This document shows positions 1-8,846 of a stretch of DNA of 64,000 nt, in pieces. How positions within the stretch are numbered: the stretch's first letter is position 1; each line of letters opens with the position of its first letter. Both the position numbers and the translations under genes were made by a program. Source of the stretch: Paenibacillus solani (GTDB lineage Bacteria > Bacillota > Bacilli > Paenibacillales > Paenibacillaceae); contig NZ_LIUT01000001.1 of NCBI RefSeq assembly GCF_001277345.1, forward strand, positions 1,430,016 to 1,494,015, in the 5' to 3' direction. The notes below the pieces were generated by a model. The model saw only the letters and a program-made list of their open reading frames with translations, did no database searches and was not told where the DNA came from.

Positions 1-40
1 GTAAAAACGAGCCCTACAAAGCATAATCCCATATTTATCC

Positions 41-66
41 ATAACCTTCACGCCAATGAAGGTTAT
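41..66. other. Hairpin-forming inverted repeat
   Basis: A perfect 9-bp inverted repeat, ATAACCTTC at 41-49 and GAAGGTTAT at 58-66, has an 8-nt loop. It may be the terminator of a gene lying left of the window, but no clear T-run follows on either strand. Function is unproven. Confidence 0.35.
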
Positions 67-153
67 TTGTGTTGCTAATAAAAGTATATCAAGATTTATG
101 AGATGACTTCAAGTCGCAATACTTGACAAACATTAGCTGGTTTTTTTTCTGAG

Positions 154-345
154 ATGGTCCATGATTCGGCCTGCCCACAACCATGTTTCATGTGCTTCGG
201 ACCCCGTCATTGGGAGAAAAGCGGGTTAGGATTTTACCCTTTTAGAAGGATGTTTAAAAAACTCAAAAAGAGTGGGCGACGCCCGACATGTACGGGTATT
301 GACAATGTGGTTATATCCCCTAGTATTTATGAGAATTACCGATGA
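154..345 (+). CDS. Possible leader ORF upstream of the ABC exporter
   Basis: A 63-codon ORF starts MVHDSACPQPCFMCF and continues with a basic Lys/Arg-rich middle. It lies in the long leader before a BmrCD-type exporter. In B. subtilis the equivalent position holds bmrB, a leader peptide used for ribosome-mediated attenuation. I cannot confirm similarity to BmrB, and no convincing ribosome binding site precedes the ATG (the upstream stretch is T-rich). The case rests only on position and the odd Cys/Phe-rich start. It could equally be non-coding leader DNA. Confidence 0.25.
   Translation: MVHDSACPQPCFMCFGPRHWEKSGLGFYPFRRMFKKLKKSGRRPTCTGIDNVVISPSIYENYR
299..326 (+). promoter_or_regulatory. Candidate sigma-A promoter of the exporter operon
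   Basis: TTGACA at 299-304 is followed after 16 bp by TAGTAT at 321-326. Transcription would start near 333 and leave a leader of about 170 nt before the ATG at 503. A second TTGACA at 123-128 lacks a good -10 box. Confidence 0.45.
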
Positions 346-433
346 TTTAATCAGTAAACAAAGATTTGTTCACCAAATTGCCCTCTTTAGGTTCTTTTGG
401 CTCATTTATGACGGTTTTCTATCTTTGCCGCTG

Positions 434-477
434 GTTCAGGTCGATGATAAACTTCATAAATGCTACATAACCTGAAC
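434..477 (+). promoter_or_regulatory. Inverted repeat just upstream of exporter RBS
   Basis: GTTCAGGT at 434-441 and ACCTGAAC at 470-477 form a perfect 8-bp inverted repeat with a 28-nt spacer. It ends 13 nt before the AAAGGAGGA ribosome binding site of the next gene. It could be an operator or an RNA hairpin limiting translation. No T-run follows, so it is not a standard terminator. Confidence 0.4.
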
Positions 478-502
478 GTAAATTATCCAAAGGAGGATAA
501 AC

Positions 503-2281
503 ATGAATGTTCTCAGGCAACTGCAGGGCTTCTTTTGGGAGAAACGAAGTTATCTTTTTCTTTCCATTCTGTGTCTGGCGATCGCAACCGCATTGGGGCT
601 GGTCTATCCGCAGCTGTTAAGAGTGCTGATTGACGATGCCATCAAAATGGAGAATTACGGCATCGTACCGCGTCTAGCGCTCACTGTGCTGGGAGTGGTC
701 ATCCTTAAAGCTATCATGCAATTTTTGCATGGATTCTTTGGAGGAAGGCTGGGTAACTATCTGGCTTACTCGATGCGAAACGCCTGCTACGAAAAATTGC
801 AATTTTTATCATTCCGTTATTATGACACGGCCCGGACTGGGGATTTGATGTCAAGGTTGACGGGGGACTTGGAAGCGATCCGGATGTTTATCGGTTTTGG
901 CTTTGCCCAACTCCTGAACCTGGTGCTCATGGTGACTTTCGGTTCCATCATGATGTTCACGATCAGCTGGAAATTAACGCTGATTACTTTGGTAGCGATG
1001 CCATTTCTTGTCGTGGTCGCACTGAAGTTTGAATCCAAGATCCACCCGGCGTTTCAGGAGATGCGCCTGGCGCTGAGCTCGCTGACTACGGCCGTACAGG
1101 AGAACATTACGGGTGTTCGTACCGTTAAATCCTTCGCTCGCGAGCCGCATGAGGTGGAGAAGTTCTCTGAACGGAATGAGCGTTACAAAGCCAACCAGAT
1201 TTTCGCCTCTTCGTTATGGGCGCGTTACTTCCCGCTGATGGAGCTCTTTGCGAATATCAGTGTTGTCATCCTGCTAGCCGTTGGTGGCGCGATGGTCATC
1301 AATGGTTCCATGACGGTAGGGGAACTGGCAGCATTCTTTACCTTGATCTGGTACATCATCGGTCCTTTGTGGGGAATCGGATTCCATATTAATAACTATA
1401 CGCAGTCCAAGGCTTCGGGTGAGCGGGTGTTGGAGCTCTTGAATCAGCCTGTTGACGTTGAAGACAGGGAACGTGCGGTAGATTTGGTTCCAAGCGAAGT
1501 GAAGGGACATGTTGAATTCGATAATGTCACTTTCGCCTATGGCAACAAGATGGCTGCAGTCCAAGATATTAATCTGGATGCGCGTCCCGGTTCTGTGATC
1601 GGTTTTCTCGGGGGAACGGGGTCCGGTAAATCGACCATTATCCAGCTCTTGATGCATGCCTACAATGTAAATCAGGGCAGCATCAAACTGGATGGCAGGA
1701 ACATCAATGATATTAAAATCCGGAGCCTGCGTAGTCAGATCGCAACCGTTTTCCAGGAGACATTCCTGTTCTCGTCCAGTATCCGTAACAACATTGCTTA
1801 TGGTATGAAGAATGTCAGCATGGATGAAATCATTCGGGTAGCCAAGCTGGCGAAAGCCCATGATTTTATTATGGAAATGAAGGATGGCTACGATACGATT
1901 GTCGGAGAACGGGGAATGGGTCTCTCCGGCGGACAGAAGCAGCGGATCGCTATTGCCCGTGCACTGCTGAAAGATCCTACAATCCTCATCTTGGATGATG
2001 CCACCAGTGCCGTGGATATGGAAACGGAGCATGAAATTCAATCCGGCTTCCAGGAAGTCATGAATGGCAGAACGACCTTTATCATCGCTCACCGGATTTC
2101 TTCCTTGCGTCATGCGGATGAAATTCTCGTTCTGGATGAGGGTAAAGTCGTGCAGCGCGGCAAGCATAACGATTTGATTGCAGTGCCGGGGCCTTACCAG
2201 GATGTATATAAAATACAATACGCGGACCTGATTGCCAAGCAAGCTCAAGCAGGTGGTACGCAAGGGCAGGTGCAAGCATGA
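503..2281 (+). CDS. ABC exporter half-transporter, subunit 1 (BmrC/YheI-like)
   Basis: This 592-aa half-transporter has an N-terminal six-helix exporter domain (about residues 15-310) and a C-terminal ATPase domain. Walker A is GGTGSGKST with Lys376, the signature is a canonical LSGGQ at 474-478, and Walker B reads ILILDD at 494-499. The residue after Walker B is Asp499, where an active ATPase has the catalytic Glu. That is the hallmark of the degenerate half in heterodimeric multidrug exporters such as BmrCD and TM287/288. The start has a strong RBS (AAAGGAGGA). The stop overlaps the next start as ATGA, so the two subunits are translationally coupled. The likely role is drug or lipid export at the cytoplasmic membrane; the substrate cannot be read from sequence. 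Confidence 0.9.
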   Translation: MNVLRQLQGFFWEKRSYLFLSILCLAIATALGLVYPQLLRVLIDDAIKMENYGIVPRLALTVLGVVILKAIMQFLHGFFGGRLGNYLAYSMRNACYEKLQFLSFRYYDTARTGDLMSRLTGDLEAIRMFIGFGFAQLLNLVLMVTFGSIMMFTISWKLTLITLVAMPFLVVVALKFESKIHPAFQEMRLALSSLTTAVQENITGVRTVKSFAREPHEVEKFSERNERYKANQIFASSLWARYFPLMELFANISVVILLAVGGAMVINGSMTVGELAAFFTLIWYIIGPLWGIGFHINNYTQSKASGERVLELLNQPVDVEDRERAVDLVPSEVKGHVEFDNVTFAYGNKMAAVQDINLDARPGSVIGFLGGTGSGKSTIIQLLMHAYNVNQGSIKLDGRNINDIKIRSLRSQIATVFQETFLFSSSIRNNIAYGMKNVSMDEIIRVAKLAKAHDFIMEMKDGYDTIVGERGMGLSGGQKQRIAIARALLKDPTILILDDATSAVDMETEHEIQSGFQEVMNGRTTFIIAHRISSLRHADEILVLDEGKVVQRGKHNDLIAVPGPYQDVYKIQYADLIAKQAQAGGTQGQVQA

Positions 2282-4143
2282 ACGCCAATGTAAATACTGA
2301 GCCGCATCAGCAGCAGAAAATTCCGAGGCCGCGAAAAACCTCGGATGAAACCAATGAACGTTTTGTTTACAAGGATGACGATGCAATAGAAAAACCGTTT
2401 AACTGGGCGCAGCTTACACGTCTGATTTCGTATATGAAGCCATATGCCAAACAGATCCTGCCGTTGATCGGGCTGATGATGGTCATCGGCACGATAACAA
2501 AGCTCGCCATCCCTTTCCTGACCAGTTTGGCTATTGACCGGGCCATTGATCCGCAGGATGGCAATCCGAGTCTAACCCTGCTTTATCAGATTACGATCGC
2601 GGTGCTCGCGATGTATATCATTCAATGGGTTGCCGGGATCTTCCGCATCAAGTTTACGAATATTATCGGTCAGCGTGTCATCTATGACCTTCGCGCAGAT
2701 TTGTTCCGGCATATCCAGCGCTTGTCCTTTAATTTCTATGACAAGCGTCCGGCCGGTTCCGTACTGGTACGCGTTACGAATGATGTCAACTCCCTGCAGG
2801 ATTTGTTTACCAATGGGGTCGTCAACCTGATCATCGACTGCGTTCAGCTTGTCGGTATCGTGATCATCCTGCTGTTAATTAACTGGAAACTCGGTCTTGC
2901 CGTCATCGTCACGGTTCCGATCATGTTCTTGATCTCCACGAAGCTCCGCGTGCGCATCCGCCGCGCGTGGCAGGAAGTGCGGATCCGGAACTCGCGAATT
3001 AACTCCCACTTGAATGAATCCATTCAAGGGATTCGGGTTACCCAGGCTTACACACAAGAAGAAGAGAATATGAAATTCTTCGATAATATGAACTTGGATA
3101 GCAAGAAGTCCTGGGATAAAGCATCAGCGATGAACCAGGGGTTTGGACCACTTATCGAGATTACCGGTGGTTTCGGATCGTTGATTCTGTTCTGGCTTGG
3201 CGCTGTCTTGATTCAGCAAGGCGAGCTCACCATTGGTCTGTTGATTGCTTTTACCCAATATGTCGGGAACTTCTGGGAGCCGATCAACCGGCTTGGTCAG
3301 ATGTATAACCAACTCCTTGTCGCGATGGCTTCTTCGGAGCGTATTTTCGAGTTTATCGATGAGAAACCAAGCATAGATGATGAGCCGGGAGCCAAGAAAT
3401 TACCGACCATCCAGGGAAATATCAAGCTGGAAAATGTGGTGTTCGAATATGAGAAAGGACGCCAGGCTCTAAAAGGAATCAATTTGGACGTAAAGGCAGG
3501 TCAATCCATTGCACTTGTGGGTCATACCGGCTCAGGTAAGAGTACCATCATTAATCTGCTCAGCCGCTTCTACGATATTACCGAAGGCAAATTAACCATC
3601 GATGGATACGATATTCGGTCCGTAACGGTGGAAAGCCTGCGAAACCAGATTGGTATCGTGCTGCAGGACACGTTCATTTTCTCAGGTACGATTCGGGATA
3701 ATATCCGGTTTGGCCGCCTGGATGCCACCAATGAGGAGATTGAGGAGGTCGCTAAGGCGGTTGGAGCTCATGATTTCGTCGTTCAAATGCCCGGCGGTTA
3801 CGATACCGAGGTAGAAGAGCGCGGAAACATGCTGTCCATGGGTCAGCGGCAGCTGCTGTCCTTCGCCAGAGCACTTCTTGCCGATCCACGTATTCTGATA
3901 CTGGATGAAGCCACAGCGAGTATTGATACTGAGACGGAGTTGAAAATCCAGGAGGCGCTCAAAGTGCTGCTGCAGGGCCGGACTTCCTTTATCGTGGCTC
4001 ACCGCTTATCTACGATCCGGCATGCGGATCATATTGTGGTGCTGGATCATGGTAAGATTATGGAGGAAGGGAATCACAGCCAGCTTATGCAAAAGCAGGG
4101 CATCTATTATGGATTAATTGAAGCACAGTACCGATTTTTGTAA
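2278..4143 (+). CDS. ABC exporter half-transporter, subunit 2 (BmrD/YheH-like)
   Basis: This 621-aa partner half-transporter has a soluble N-terminal extension of about 45 residues, a six-helix membrane domain and an ATPase domain. Walker A is GHTGSGKST (Lys421), Walker B is intact ILILDE with Glu544, but the signature is LSMGQ (519-523), with Met in place of Gly. In a head-to-tail NBD dimer this weak signature faces the Asp-containing Walker B of subunit 1. Both defects therefore fall in one composite site and the other site stays catalytic. This is the known asymmetric arrangement of BmrCD-type exporters and supports an obligate heterodimer. The start overlaps the previous stop by 4 bp. Confidence 0.9.
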   Translation: MNANVNTEPHQQQKIPRPRKTSDETNERFVYKDDDAIEKPFNWAQLTRLISYMKPYAKQILPLIGLMMVIGTITKLAIPFLTSLAIDRAIDPQDGNPSLTLLYQITIAVLAMYIIQWVAGIFRIKFTNIIGQRVIYDLRADLFRHIQRLSFNFYDKRPAGSVLVRVTNDVNSLQDLFTNGVVNLIIDCVQLVGIVIILLLINWKLGLAVIVTVPIMFLISTKLRVRIRRAWQEVRIRNSRINSHLNESIQGIRVTQAYTQEEENMKFFDNMNLDSKKSWDKASAMNQGFGPLIEITGGFGSLILFWLGAVLIQQGELTIGLLIAFTQYVGNFWEPINRLGQMYNQLLVAMASSERIFEFIDEKPSIDDEPGAKKLPTIQGNIKLENVVFEYEKGRQALKGINLDVKAGQSIALVGHTGSGKSTIINLLSRFYDITEGKLTIDGYDIRSVTVESLRNQIGIVLQDTFIFSGTIRDNIRFGRLDATNEEIEEVAKAVGAHDFVVQMPGGYDTEVEERGNMLSMGQRQLLSFARALLADPRILILDEATASIDTETELKIQEALKVLLQGRTSFIVAHRLSTIRHADHIVVLDHGKIMEEGNHSQLMQKQGIYYGLIEAQYRFL

Positions 4144-4283
4144 AAATGCTTAACAAAGGTTTAACAAAACAGACACAAATGTAAAAAAAATGTCGGTTGA
4201 GACTTGCAATCTTCTTCATAAACTTACAAAATAGAAATAGAGTCTGTTCACATTTCATAGAAGAAGGGAAGCATGAGGGTATA

Positions 4284-4745
4284 ATGAGCATCGAAAGCGT
4301 ATTATCTGCGCCTGCACTGCTGATTCGAAACTTTGAGAAGAATGATTTGGAAGCTGTCACTTCCCTTATGCGGGAACTGAATTATCCGACGACGCTGAAT
4401 GTCATGCGTGAACGGATGGAAGCCATGAACGACAACCCTCTATACGGCAACCTGGTTGCAGAGGTAGATGGCGTTGTAGTTGGTATGATTATGCTTCGTC
4501 AAGTCAAATCTTTCACTATGACCGAACCGGTCACTCAAATCACTTCGGTTATTGTAACCTCAAGCTGCCGCGGCCAAGGCATTGGCAAAAGACTAATTCG
4601 CGGTGCAGAGACATGGGGAAGACAGCATGGTAGCCACCTCTTGTTTCTCACAAGCGGCAATCGGGAAGAACTTGCTCCCGCACATGCATTTTATGAACAT
4701 ATTGGATTTGAAAAGGCGGGGTACCAGTTCAGCATGAAGCTGTAA
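4284..4745 (+). CDS. GNAT family N-acetyltransferase
   Basis: A 153-aa single-domain acetyltransferase. The acetyl-CoA binding motif is visible as RGQGIGKRLI near residues 97-106, and the usual C-terminal HAFYEHIGFEKAGYQF block follows. The ATG at 4284 is chosen because it gives a normal GNAT length and follows a GAGGG element; an in-frame ATG at 4197 would add 29 residues unlike the family. The substrate is unknown. It stands alone, with the exporter upstream and its own terminator downstream. Confidence 0.85.
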   Translation: MSIESVLSAPALLIRNFEKNDLEAVTSLMRELNYPTTLNVMRERMEAMNDNPLYGNLVAEVDGVVVGMIMLRQVKSFTMTEPVTQITSVIVTSSCRGQGIGKRLIRGAETWGRQHGSHLLFLTSGNREELAPAHAFYEHIGFEKAGYQFSMKL

Positions 4746-4761
4746 CTCTCGTCTTTTCATG

Positions 4762-4793
4762 AACCCGTCCCAAACTTGGGGCGGGTTTTTTCT
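4762..4793 (+). terminator. Intrinsic terminator of the GNAT gene
   Basis: AACCCGTCCC pairs with GGGGCGGGTT (one G-U pair) around a short loop and runs into a T-rich tract. Confidence 0.85.
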
Positions 4794-5018
4794 TTGTGAT
4801 GATCTTAGAACAGACCGATGAACCGCAATCTGGGAGGAAGCTTTTGATGGCGTTTCCAACAATTGTGGTCTTGTTGAAGGTTTCAGATGTGTTACAATGT
4901 GTTCGTAGCTGATTACAAAAATGTAACCAATGCTTGTTCGTCCAAGACATCATGAAGTTTGCTTCCAGGAAGGACGAACAGGCAGATCTATCAACTTAGA
5001 GCTAGGAGATGAGACAAC

Positions 5019-5750
5019 ATGAACAATCATTGGATCAAGAAAATAGCTGGAGGCAGTATTGCTGCTGTATTGGCTGTCGGATTAATGCTGCCAACGACGG
5101 CCTCAGCTGCCCCTGTCGAGAGAAATCAAAATGTAAACTGGCAACAAAAAATACAAGAGTTTCTCAAAAGCCAAGGCTTGGATTCCCAGTTCAAGTGGGC
5201 TATTGTTCAGAAGCCGCAGACTGAGAAACCTCAGACTAGTAAGCCTGTCGAAACTCCACAAACCAGCAAACCGGAAGTTAGCAAGCCTGAAACAAGTAAA
5301 CCTGAAACCAGCAAGCCTGAGACCAGTGCTCCATCAACGAAACCGTCCCAGCCTTCCGGATCTACAGGTACTACGGAACAATCGAAGTTTGCTTCCGAGG
5401 TAGTTGAATTGGTAAACAAGGAACGTGCTAATGCTGGCCTTAAGCCGCTTACGGTCCATGCCAAGCTGACAACCGTGGCAGTGGATAAAGCGAAGGATAT
5501 GAGCGATAACAATTACTTCAGCCACACTTCGCCAACACATGGTTCCCCATTTGATATGATGAAAGCTTATGGCATATCTTTCGGCTATGCCGGAGAGAAT
5601 ATTGCTAAAGGGCAGCGTACACCACAGGAAGTGATGAACTCCTGGATGAACAGCCAAGGACACCGTGAAAATATTCTGTCCCCGAATTTTACAATGATCG
5701 GTGTAGGATACTACAATGGTTATTGGGTTCAAGAGTTTATTAGCCAGTAA
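5019..5750 (+). CDS. Secreted CAP-domain (SCP/YkwD-like) protein
   Basis: This 243-aa exported protein has a signal peptide (residues 1-30, cleavage probably after TASA), then a short domain. A low-complexity linker follows with repeated KPETS/SKPET units (about residues 68-115), which probably spans or binds the cell wall. The C-terminal CAP domain (about 122-243) shows VNKERANAGL, the HTSPTHGSPFDMM block, GENIAKGQ and GHRENIL motifs. It resembles B. subtilis YkwD and the spore-coat-associated YkwD-type proteins. CAP-domain function in bacteria is poorly defined. The RBS AGGAGAT at 5004-5010 fixes the start. It is a single-gene unit with a terminator. Confidence 0.88.
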   Translation: MNNHWIKKIAGGSIAAVLAVGLMLPTTASAAPVERNQNVNWQQKIQEFLKSQGLDSQFKWAIVQKPQTEKPQTSKPVETPQTSKPEVSKPETSKPETSKPETSAPSTKPSQPSGSTGTTEQSKFASEVVELVNKERANAGLKPLTVHAKLTTVAVDKAKDMSDNNYFSHTSPTHGSPFDMMKAYGISFGYAGENIAKGQRTPQEVMNSWMNSQGHRENILSPNFTMIGVGYYNGYWVQEFISQ

Positions 5751-5775
5751 GCACTTATTTCATCTAATAACAATC

Positions 5776-5822
5776 GAGCTGCTACGGCACGCAGAAAGAC
5801 TGCGTCCGAGGCAGCTCTTTTT
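5776..5822 (+). terminator. Intrinsic terminator of the CAP gene
   Basis: GAGCTGC and GCAGCTC arms, with an inner ACGCAG/CTGCGT stem, are followed by a run of five T. Confidence 0.88.
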
Positions 5823-5893
5823 GCATTCTCATTTGCAAATTTTTAATAGAAGTCTTAAGGTAATGTACATGAGGATTTTTTAGGGGGAGTGTC

Positions 5894-6745
5894 ATGAAAT
5901 CATCTGCATGGATATGGCGAATCACTGCCTCCGTGTCGGTAATTGTAACGATTGTACTGATTTTTGGTTTTGTGTATGCGTTTAACGATATTAATAATCC
6001 GCAAGGACAGCCCTTGGTCTCCGGAGACAAGGCTGATATTTCTGCAGGGGAGACAAGCCCTGAGCAGCATGAAAGCGTTCCTTCACAGCCGGTGCTGCCG
6101 AATCAATTGCAGGTAACCGTCCTAGGTGATTCCCTTGCCAAGGGAACGGGTGACTCTGCCGGGGGTGGCTTCGTGCGCCGAAGCGTAGAACAACTAAATG
6201 AAGATGGACGTTCAGCAGGCGTTCTGGCCAATCTGGCGATAAATGGGCTGACGACGGAAGGGCTGCTGCCCAAGCTGGATGATCAGGGAATACAGTATGC
6301 CTTGAAGCAAGCAAATGTTATTATGCTCTCTATAGGAGGCAATGACCTGTTTCAGGGCAGCGGTCTGCTGGAGGAAGCTTCAAGTTCCGATAATTTAGAG
6401 CCCGATCCTGCCAAGCTGATGAGTGCTTTGCCTCAGGCTTCCGAGCGCCTACAGACCATTTTAGAAAAGATTCGTGCGATTAATCCGGATGCCCGCATTG
6501 TTTATATCGGTCTATACCATCCTTTTGCTGACATAGAGGATTTGCTCATCCCTGGGAATATCGTTGTGACTGCATGGAATCATGCGGTCATGGAGATTGT
6601 GAACCGGGATTCCAATATGACGCTGGTGCCTACGTTTGATCTGTTCCAGCATAAGCTTGGTGAGTATCTGTCTTCCGACCATTTTCATCCGAACGGGGCA
6701 GGATATCAGGCTATAGCAGATCGAGTTGTACAGGGCATGCTGTAG
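5894..6745 (+). CDS. SGNH/GDSL-type esterase or lipase, membrane-anchored
   Basis: This 283-aa protein has one N-terminal membrane segment or uncleaved signal (about 8-30) and an acidic linker. The SGNH hydrolase domain follows: block I VLGDSLAKGTG near residue 78, block III SIGGNDLF near 150, and block V SDHFHPNGAGY near 265 with the catalytic Asp-His pair. It resembles the B. subtilis YpmR family. The substrate, perhaps a cell-envelope ester, is not known. The RBS is AGGGGGAG at 5882-5889. The next ABC transporter follows without a terminator, so co-transcription is likely. Confidence 0.85.
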   Translation: MKSSAWIWRITASVSVIVTIVLIFGFVYAFNDINNPQGQPLVSGDKADISAGETSPEQHESVPSQPVLPNQLQVTVLGDSLAKGTGDSAGGGFVRRSVEQLNEDGRSAGVLANLAINGLTTEGLLPKLDDQGIQYALKQANVIMLSIGGNDLFQGSGLLEEASSSDNLEPDPAKLMSALPQASERLQTILEKIRAINPDARIVYIGLYHPFADIEDLLIPGNIVVTAWNHAVMEIVNRDSNMTLVPTFDLFQHKLGEYLSSDHFHPNGAGYQAIADRVVQGML

Positions 6746-6779
6746 ATGGTTGAGGATGTCAAATAGGGAGTTGGATTCG

Positions 6780-7748
6780 ATGAAAGAGCGAGCTGAAGAA
6801 ATCGTATTGTCTATCCAGCATGTAAAAAAGAAAATCGGTCGAAAATGGATCATACATGATGTGTCCTTCGATGTGCGCGCCGGGGAAATCTTCGGGTTCC
6901 TGGGACCTAACGGTGCAGGCAAGACAACCACGATCCGCATGTTAGTGGATCTCATCAAGCCTTCAGCGGGCAAGATTACCGTTTGTGGATATAACGTCAA
7001 CCGCCAGCAAGAGCAAGCACTCCGCCATATCGGCTCGATCGTGGAGAATCCTGAAATGTACGTCTATCTGACAGGATGGGAGAATCTCGAGCATTTTGCC
7101 CGCATGCAGCCGGGGATTGATCAGCAGCGAATCGGGGAAGTTGTGGAGATGGTTAGGCTGGATCGAAGAATACATGATAAGGTGAGCACGTATTCACTAG
7201 GAATGCGGCAGCGGCTTGGTATCGCCCAGGCGCTTCTCGGAAGACCGAGGCTGCTCATATTGGATGAACCGACGAATGGCTTGGACCCGAAAGGAATCAA
7301 GGAAATGCGCCAGTTCATCCGACAATTAGCCGATGAAGGGATGGCGGTTTTTGTCTCCAGTCATCTGCTGAGCGAGATTCAGCTGCTGTGTGATCGCGTA
7401 GCGATCATTAGCAGTGGCCGAGTGCTGGCCGTAGGTGACGTCGATGAATTAATTGCCGGCAATAGTGATCATGTGATCTGGGATCTGAGTCCGGCTGTCC
7501 AAGGGAAGCGAATACTGCTAAAGTTAGACTATTGCGAAATTGTGGAACGACCGGAAGAAGTGCTGGATGATAGTTTGTTGGCAGGAATGCCTCAAGGCGC
7601 AGTTGTGACCCGAATCCATTCAGCACATACGCCAAAAGCAGTTACTGCATTGGTAGCCGCAGGGGTGCAGGTCCGGGAAGTTCACCGGATCAATCCGACG
7701 CTGGAGCAGTTATTCCTGCAGATGACGGAAGGTGAGCGTATTGAGTAA
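6780..7748 (+). CDS. ABC-2 type transporter ATP-binding protein
   Basis: A 322-aa ATPase of the DrrA/CcmA type. Walker A is GPNGAGKTT, the signature is a divergent YSLGMRQRL and Walker B is LLILDEPTNGLDP, followed by a C-terminal regulatory stretch of about 100 residues. The ATG at 6780 has AGGGAG at a proper distance; earlier in-frame starts would overlap the SGNH gene and lack a site. It pairs with the permease that overlaps its 3' end. Export or self-resistance is the usual role, but the substrate is unknown. Confidence 0.88.
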   Translation: MKERAEEIVLSIQHVKKKIGRKWIIHDVSFDVRAGEIFGFLGPNGAGKTTTIRMLVDLIKPSAGKITVCGYNVNRQQEQALRHIGSIVENPEMYVYLTGWENLEHFARMQPGIDQQRIGEVVEMVRLDRRIHDKVSTYSLGMRQRLGIAQALLGRPRLLILDEPTNGLDPKGIKEMRQFIRQLADEGMAVFVSSHLLSEIQLLCDRVAIISSGRVLAVGDVDELIAGNSDHVIWDLSPAVQGKRILLKLDYCEIVERPEEVLDDSLLAGMPQGAVVTRIHSAHTPKAVTALVAAGVQVREVHRINPTLEQLFLQMTEGERIE

Positions 7749-8730
7749 TCTGTTGCCGCTGATTAAGAACGAATGTATCAAGATTATAAAACGCAAGCGT
7801 TTCTATGTTATCCTGCTGGTCCTGCTAGTCCTGGTTCCCATGTTTACTTATGCCCAAATGAAGTCTGCCGAAAGAAGCCAGGAGAAGTTCAACAGCGACT
7901 GGCGGCTTGAGCTTCAGCAGCGTATCACGGATAATGAGAATTCGCTAAGCAGCGACAGGGTACCGGATGAGTGGAAACGATACCGTCAGATTTTTATTCA
8001 GCAAATGCAGTATTATTTGCAGCATGATGTAAATCCTAATCAACCAAACGGAGTAACATTTACTCGGGAATTTATGGACAATGCCATTTCACTGTTTATC
8101 CCGCTGCTCATCATGGCTATCGCTTCAGATATCGTATCCGGCGAACGGACGACTGGCACGATCAAAATGCTCCTGACAAGACCCGTCAAACGATGGAAAG
8201 TCCTGCTGAGTAAGCTCATTGCCCTGATTATGTTTACGTCACTGATCGTTGTTTCCACTATTATCATCGCTTATCTAATCTCCGGCCTGGCGTTCGGATA
8301 TGCTGGTTTTGAATTGCCTGTCTTCACCGGATTCCGGATTGTAGGATCTGAGGTGGATATGTCGGGTGTTCATGCAGTGTCGCAGTGGAAGTACTTGCTG
8401 ATGCAGGGCGGTTTAGTATGGTTTGTGGGCGTGAGTGTCGGCATGCTGGCTTTTATGGTGTCTGTGCTTGTACGCAGTACGGCCGCAAGCATCGTGATTA
8501 TGATGGCTTCGCTGATCGCCGGTACGATATTGACGAATATGGCATCGGCATGGAGCAGCGCGAAGTATCTGTTTATGGTAAATCTGAATTTGACCGGATA
8601 TTTAGCCGGTAATTTGCCGCCAATTGAAGGGATGACATTGAATTTTTCCCTTGGTGTACTGGCCCTCTGGGCGATTTGTGCGGGGATTGTTTCATTCAGT
8701 GTCTTTACGAGAAGGGATATCTTGAATTAA
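7741..8730 (+). CDS. ABC-2 type transporter permease
   Basis: An approximately 329-aa membrane protein with one N-terminal helix, a large external loop and then five helices, typical of ABC-2 permeases. The conserved ERTTGTIKMLLTRPVKRWK segment is the cytoplasmic coupling region. The TTG at 7741 is chosen because GGAAGGTGA lies 5-6 bases upstream; a GTG at 7732 is the alternative. The start overlaps the end of the ATPase gene by 8 bp, which indicates coupling. Confidence 0.85.
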   Translation: MSNLLPLIKNECIKIIKRKRFYVILLVLLVLVPMFTYAQMKSAERSQEKFNSDWRLELQQRITDNENSLSSDRVPDEWKRYRQIFIQQMQYYLQHDVNPNQPNGVTFTREFMDNAISLFIPLLIMAIASDIVSGERTTGTIKMLLTRPVKRWKVLLSKLIALIMFTSLIVVSTIIIAYLISGLAFGYAGFELPVFTGFRIVGSEVDMSGVHAVSQWKYLLMQGGLVWFVGVSVGMLAFMVSVLVRSTAASIVIMMASLIAGTILTNMASAWSSAKYLFMVNLNLTGYLAGNLPPIEGMTLNFSLGVLALWAICAGIVSFSVFTRRDILN

Positions 8731-8767
8731 AATGGACAAAGCATGAAACATTTGTTTGCATTTTTAA

Positions 8768-8782
8768 TAGAACCCTGTTCTA
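8768..8782. promoter_or_regulatory. Perfect inverted repeat in parE promoter region
   Basis: TAGAAC-CCT-GTTCTA is a 6-3-6 palindrome 65 bp before parE. It looks like a protein binding site, but the spacing (three bases) does not fit the Gram-positive LexA box GAAC-N4-GTTC. Confidence 0.35.
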
Positions 8783-8846
8783 CTAAAAGCAGCGAAATGT
8801 CAAAATAGAAATACACGAGATACGTGAAATTGAAGGAGGAGCATGA

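Noticed and set aside
1274..2386. A 370-codon minus-strand open frame
   Set aside because: It lies fully antisense to the ABC exporter genes, which have intact Walker and signature motifs. It has no RBS and no recognisable domain.
5225..5335. Tandem DNA repeats that could suggest a CRISPR-like or satellite array
   Set aside because: The repeats are in frame and encode the KPETS/SKPET linker of the CAP-domain protein. They are short, imperfect and coding.
8768..8782. LexA (SOS) box upstream of parE
   Set aside because: The half-sites GAAC and GTTC are separated by three bases, not four as in the Gram-positive LexA consensus.
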